Source: JBQTIU01 sp052387815
GTDB lineage: Bacteria; Pseudomonadota; Alphaproteobacteria; CACIAM-22H2
Assembly (NCBI GenBank): GCA_052387815.1
Contig: JBQTIU010000057.1
Span: 1 to 64,000, forward strand
Length of the DNA stretch: 64,000 nt
Direction: 5' to 3'
In this document: piece by piece, positions 61,926 through 64,000 of the stretch
How positions within the stretch are numbered: position 1 is the first letter of the stretch
Layout: the number at the start of each line of letters is the position of its first letter
Translations under genes and position numbers: made by a program
Notes under the pieces: model-generated
What the model saw: only the letters and a program-made list of their open reading frames with translations
Databases searched by the model: none
What the model was told of the DNA's origin: nothing

Positions 61926-63452
61926 TCAGGCGAGGTAGCGCAATTCAGTAATCATACCGGCGGCCATGTGGTAAAGCAGGTGGCAGTGGAAGGCCCATCG
62001 CCCGGGATTGGTCGCATCGAAGGCGATCGCAACCGACCCCTTGGCCGGCACCAGCACGGTGTCGCGGACCGCGCCCGCGATCTTGCGGTCGCCGACCGCG
62101 AGGACCTGGAAGTGATGGCCGTGCAGATGCATGGGATGCGCCATGCCGGTGTCGTTGCGCAGGACCATGGACACGCGCTCCCCCTTGCGCACCGCGATGT
62201 AGTCGAGGCCGGTCGCCGGATCGGCGCCGAGGCCCCAGACATAGGGCGCCATCGACCCGGTGAGCGCAACCGTCACTTGCCGATCCGCGGCGCGCGCGGC
62301 CAAGGGCTCGGCAGCGGCGAGGCGGGTCTCGAAATCGCTGTCGCCGACCAGGCCCGCCTTGGCCGCCGCCGTCCCCGAAATGCGCGCGACCTGCCCGCGG
62401 CGCGTGGCCAGGATCACACCGGTCCGCTGGACCTCGGCCTCGCGCTGGAACAGCACGGGGAAGGCGCCCTCGCCGCGCGCCAGTTCTAGGGCGACATCGA
62501 GTCGCTGGGCGATCGCGATCGGGAACAGGCTGCCTTCGATGGGCGCCGTCGCATTCCCGTCCACGGCCAGCACGCGGCCCTTGAGCGCCCCCAGATCGAG
62601 GAAGAAATTGGTCCCCGCCCCGGCGTTGATGATCCTAAGGCGCACCCGCGCGCCGTTCTCGACCCGGACCAGTTCGGGATCGTCGAGCGTGCGGTCGTTG
62701 GCGAGATAGGCGTCGTAGTCGACCTCGTTGACGTCCGCGGCTGCCGGCGCGCTCCCGCCCGGCATGGCCATGCCCCCCATCTGCATGCCGGGCATGGCCT
62801 GCGCCTGGCCGCCCCCCATCTGCATCCCGCCCATCTGCATGCCCGGCATGGAATGGCCGCCCGGCATGGCCTCGGCCTGGCCGTGGGCCGGCGCGCCCGA
62901 AGCCGTCATGGCGCCGAGAGTGCGCAGGATTTCGTCCGGCGATTTGAAGCTGAAGTCGTGCAGGATGACGATCACTTCTTGGACGTCCGCGCGCTCGTCC
63001 TCGGAGGTGCGCACGATCAAGGGCGCGGCGAGCAACTCCTGTTCCTGAAGGGTTAAATGCGAGTGCATCCAGTGCGTGCCGGGCCGCGGCGCGTAATCGA
63101 AGACCTGGACCGTGCCCGGTGGCAGCGGCAGCATCGACAGGTTCGGCACCCCGTCCTGGGACGAGGGCGGCTCTTGGCCGTGCCAGTGGACGATCGTCGG
63201 CTCGGACAAGGCATTGGCGAGCTCGACCCGGAAGCGGTCGCGCGAGCCCAAGACGAGGCCGTGGCGTCCGTCCGGCTGCCGAATGCCGAACACGCTTGCC
63301 GATCGCCCATTGACCGCGAGGCTGCGGCGCTCTATGCGCAGCGCCCGCGCCGGCTCGACGGGGGTGGCGGCGAAACCGGCGGGCGCGAATGGGGCCGCGG
63401 CGCCGAGGGCGGCGGCGGAAACCAGGAGGCGGCGGCGCGAGAGAGCTGGCAT
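61926..63452 (-). CDS. Multicopper oxidase with Met-rich insert (CopA/CueO-like), Tat signal
   Basis: This is a 508-residue periplasmic oxidase. SRRRLLVSAAALGAAAPF near residues 5-22 is a Tat-type signal. Copper ligands are HWHG (89-92), HWMHSHL (127-133), HPMHLHGHHF (439-448) and HCHLLYHMAAGM (489-500), the last with the type 1 Cys, His and Met. Residues 196-232 form a Met-rich segment with repeated MPGMQMGG, as in Cu(I) oxidases, which hold cuprous ions before oxidation. The start at 63452 fits the signal. It faces the RND/MlaA genes and suggests the locus belongs to copper handling. Confidence 0.93.
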   Translation of the reverse strand: MPALSRRRLLVSAAALGAAAPFAPAGFAATPVEPARALRIERRSLAVNGRSASVFGIRQPDGRHGLVLGSRDRFRVELANALSEPTIVHWHGQEPPSSQDGVPNLSMLPLPPGTVQVFDYAPRPGTHWMHSHLTLQEQELLAAPLIVRTSEDERADVQEVIVILHDFSFKSPDEILRTLGAMTASGAPAHGQAEAMPGGHSMPGMQMGGMQMGGGQAQAMPGMQMGGMAMPGGSAPAAADVNEVDYDAYLANDRTLDDPELVRVENGARVRLRIINAGAGTNFFLDLGALKGRVLAVDGNATAPIEGSLFPIAIAQRLDVALELARGEGAFPVLFQREAEVQRTGVILATRRGQVARISGTAAAKAGLVGDSDFETRLAAAEPLAARAADRQVTVALTGSMAPYVWGLGADPATGLDYIAVRKGERVSMVLRNDTGMAHPMHLHGHHFQVLAVGDRKIAGAVRDTVLVPAKGSVAIAFDATNPGRWAFHCHLLYHMAAGMITELRYLA

Positions 63453-63627
63453 TGGGGGTCCTCCGCGAAGGCACGCGACGGTCGGGACGCGAGAAAATAA
63501 CACAATCGCCGGCGTCCAGGGAAGGGGTCGCCGCGCTCGGCCCCGCGATCCCGCCGTTTGAATGGCGCCCGCTTTTGGGCTAGACAGAACGACGCCTCAA
63601 AGCGCAACGCCGGATTTGGAGACGTCG

Positions 63628-64000
63628 ATGGCGCCGTTGGACCGGGCGGACGGTGGAACCTCCGGGATCGATTTCCAGACCCATCCCGAGCGCTACCGCC
63701 ATTGGCATCTCAGGATCGAGCCGCCGCTCGCCGTCCTCGCGCTCGACGTGGCGGAAGACCGCGGCCTCGCCCCCGGCTACACGCTCAAGCTCAACTCCTA
63801 CGATCTCGGCGTCGACATCGAGCTCTACGACGCCGTCCAGCGCCTGCGCTTCGAGCATCCCGAAGTCGGCGCCGTCATCCTCACCTCCAGCAAGGACCGC
63901 ATGTTCTCGGCCGGCGCCAACATCGCCATGCTCGCCCGCGCCAGCCACGGCCACAAGGTCAATTTCTGCAAGTTCACCAACGAGACGCGCAACGGCATCG
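63628..64000 (+). CDS. boxC: Benzoyl-CoA-dihydrodiol lyase BoxC, 5' part only
   Basis: The gene runs off the right edge after about 124 residues. They read GIDFQTHPERYRHWHL, GYTLKLNSYDLGVDIELYDA, LRFEHPEVGAVILTSSKDRM, FSAGANIAMLARAS and VNFCKFTNETRNG, which match BoxC closely. BoxC is a crotonase-fold enzyme that opens the ring of 2,3-epoxybenzoyl-CoA in aerobic benzoate breakdown. GGAG lies before the ATG at 63628. boxB and boxA are expected downstream, outside the window. It is divergent from the copper oxidase gene across 175 bases. Confidence 0.92.
   Translation, partial: MAPLDRADGGTSGIDFQTHPERYRHWHLRIEPPLAVLALDVAEDRGLAPGYTLKLNSYDLGVDIELYDAVQRLRFEHPEVGAVILTSSKDRMFSAGANIAMLARASHGHKVNFCKFTNETRNGI

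Overview
The window is high-GC DNA with the gene content and order of a free-living alphaproteobacterium, probably Rhodospirillales-like. The run ribF-ileS-lspA-DUF3035-M16-M16-mutL is a typical alphaproteobacterial housekeeping block. Uptake and CoA-linked catabolic operons dominate the rest. No rRNA, tRNA, CRISPR array, prophage or intact transposase was recognised. Lineage and GC are judged by eye; no search was run.

Layout. 1-2557: end of a DapA-family gene, a ribbon-helix-helix protein and mutL. 2577-11129: two M16 peptidases, a DUF3035 lipoprotein, lspA, ileS, ribF and a MaoC hydratase, all on the minus strand. 11435-14152: a Crp/Fnr regulator, a perfect CRP-type palindrome, a 32-residue membrane peptide with its own terminator, and the sulfite dehydrogenase pair sorAB. 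14153-14477: an IS-end-like remnant. 14478-23463: a sugar-acid operon (DeoR regulator, 3-hydroxyisobutyrate-type dehydrogenase, DUF1537 kinase, PdxA2-like enzyme, LDH2-type dehydrogenase, HpcH aldolase) with a polar-amino-acid-type ABC importer. It looks like C4 sugar acid (threonate/erythronate) use. 23803-28489: a glycine-zipper lipoprotein, wecB, gmhA, a DegT aminotransferase and a PLP dehydratase. 28536-32740: a DoeB/AstE-like deacylase and a second polar-amino-acid importer. 32758-42570: a Liv-type importer (no LivF seen) followed upstream by two acyl-CoA dehydrogenases, a MaoC hydratase, MmgE/PrpD and a CaiB CoA-transferase. This reads as one operon for import and CoA-dependent breakdown of an unknown organic acid.

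42669-54035 is a patch of mostly uncharacterised envelope genes: two mitofilin-like proteins, an orphan ParA-type ATPase, DUF6524, an orphan PstS-like binding protein, an Ala-rich secreted protein with three internal repeats, a DUF4239 membrane protein, a small possibly PH-like protein, and a divergent membrane-protein/TAXI-binding-protein pair.

54161-63452 is the most unusual part. An HME-type RND pump is encoded beside a 679-residue protein that joins an MlaA (VacJ) outer-membrane lipid-transport domain to a CusB/HlyD-type adaptor. A second free-standing MlaA gene, small periplasmic and membrane proteins and a Met-rich multicopper oxidase follow. No TolC/CusC-type channel is present in the window. 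The arrangement suggests an RND machine that reaches the outer membrane through MlaA rather than a TolC channel. The window ends in the start of boxC (aerobic benzoyl-CoA pathway).
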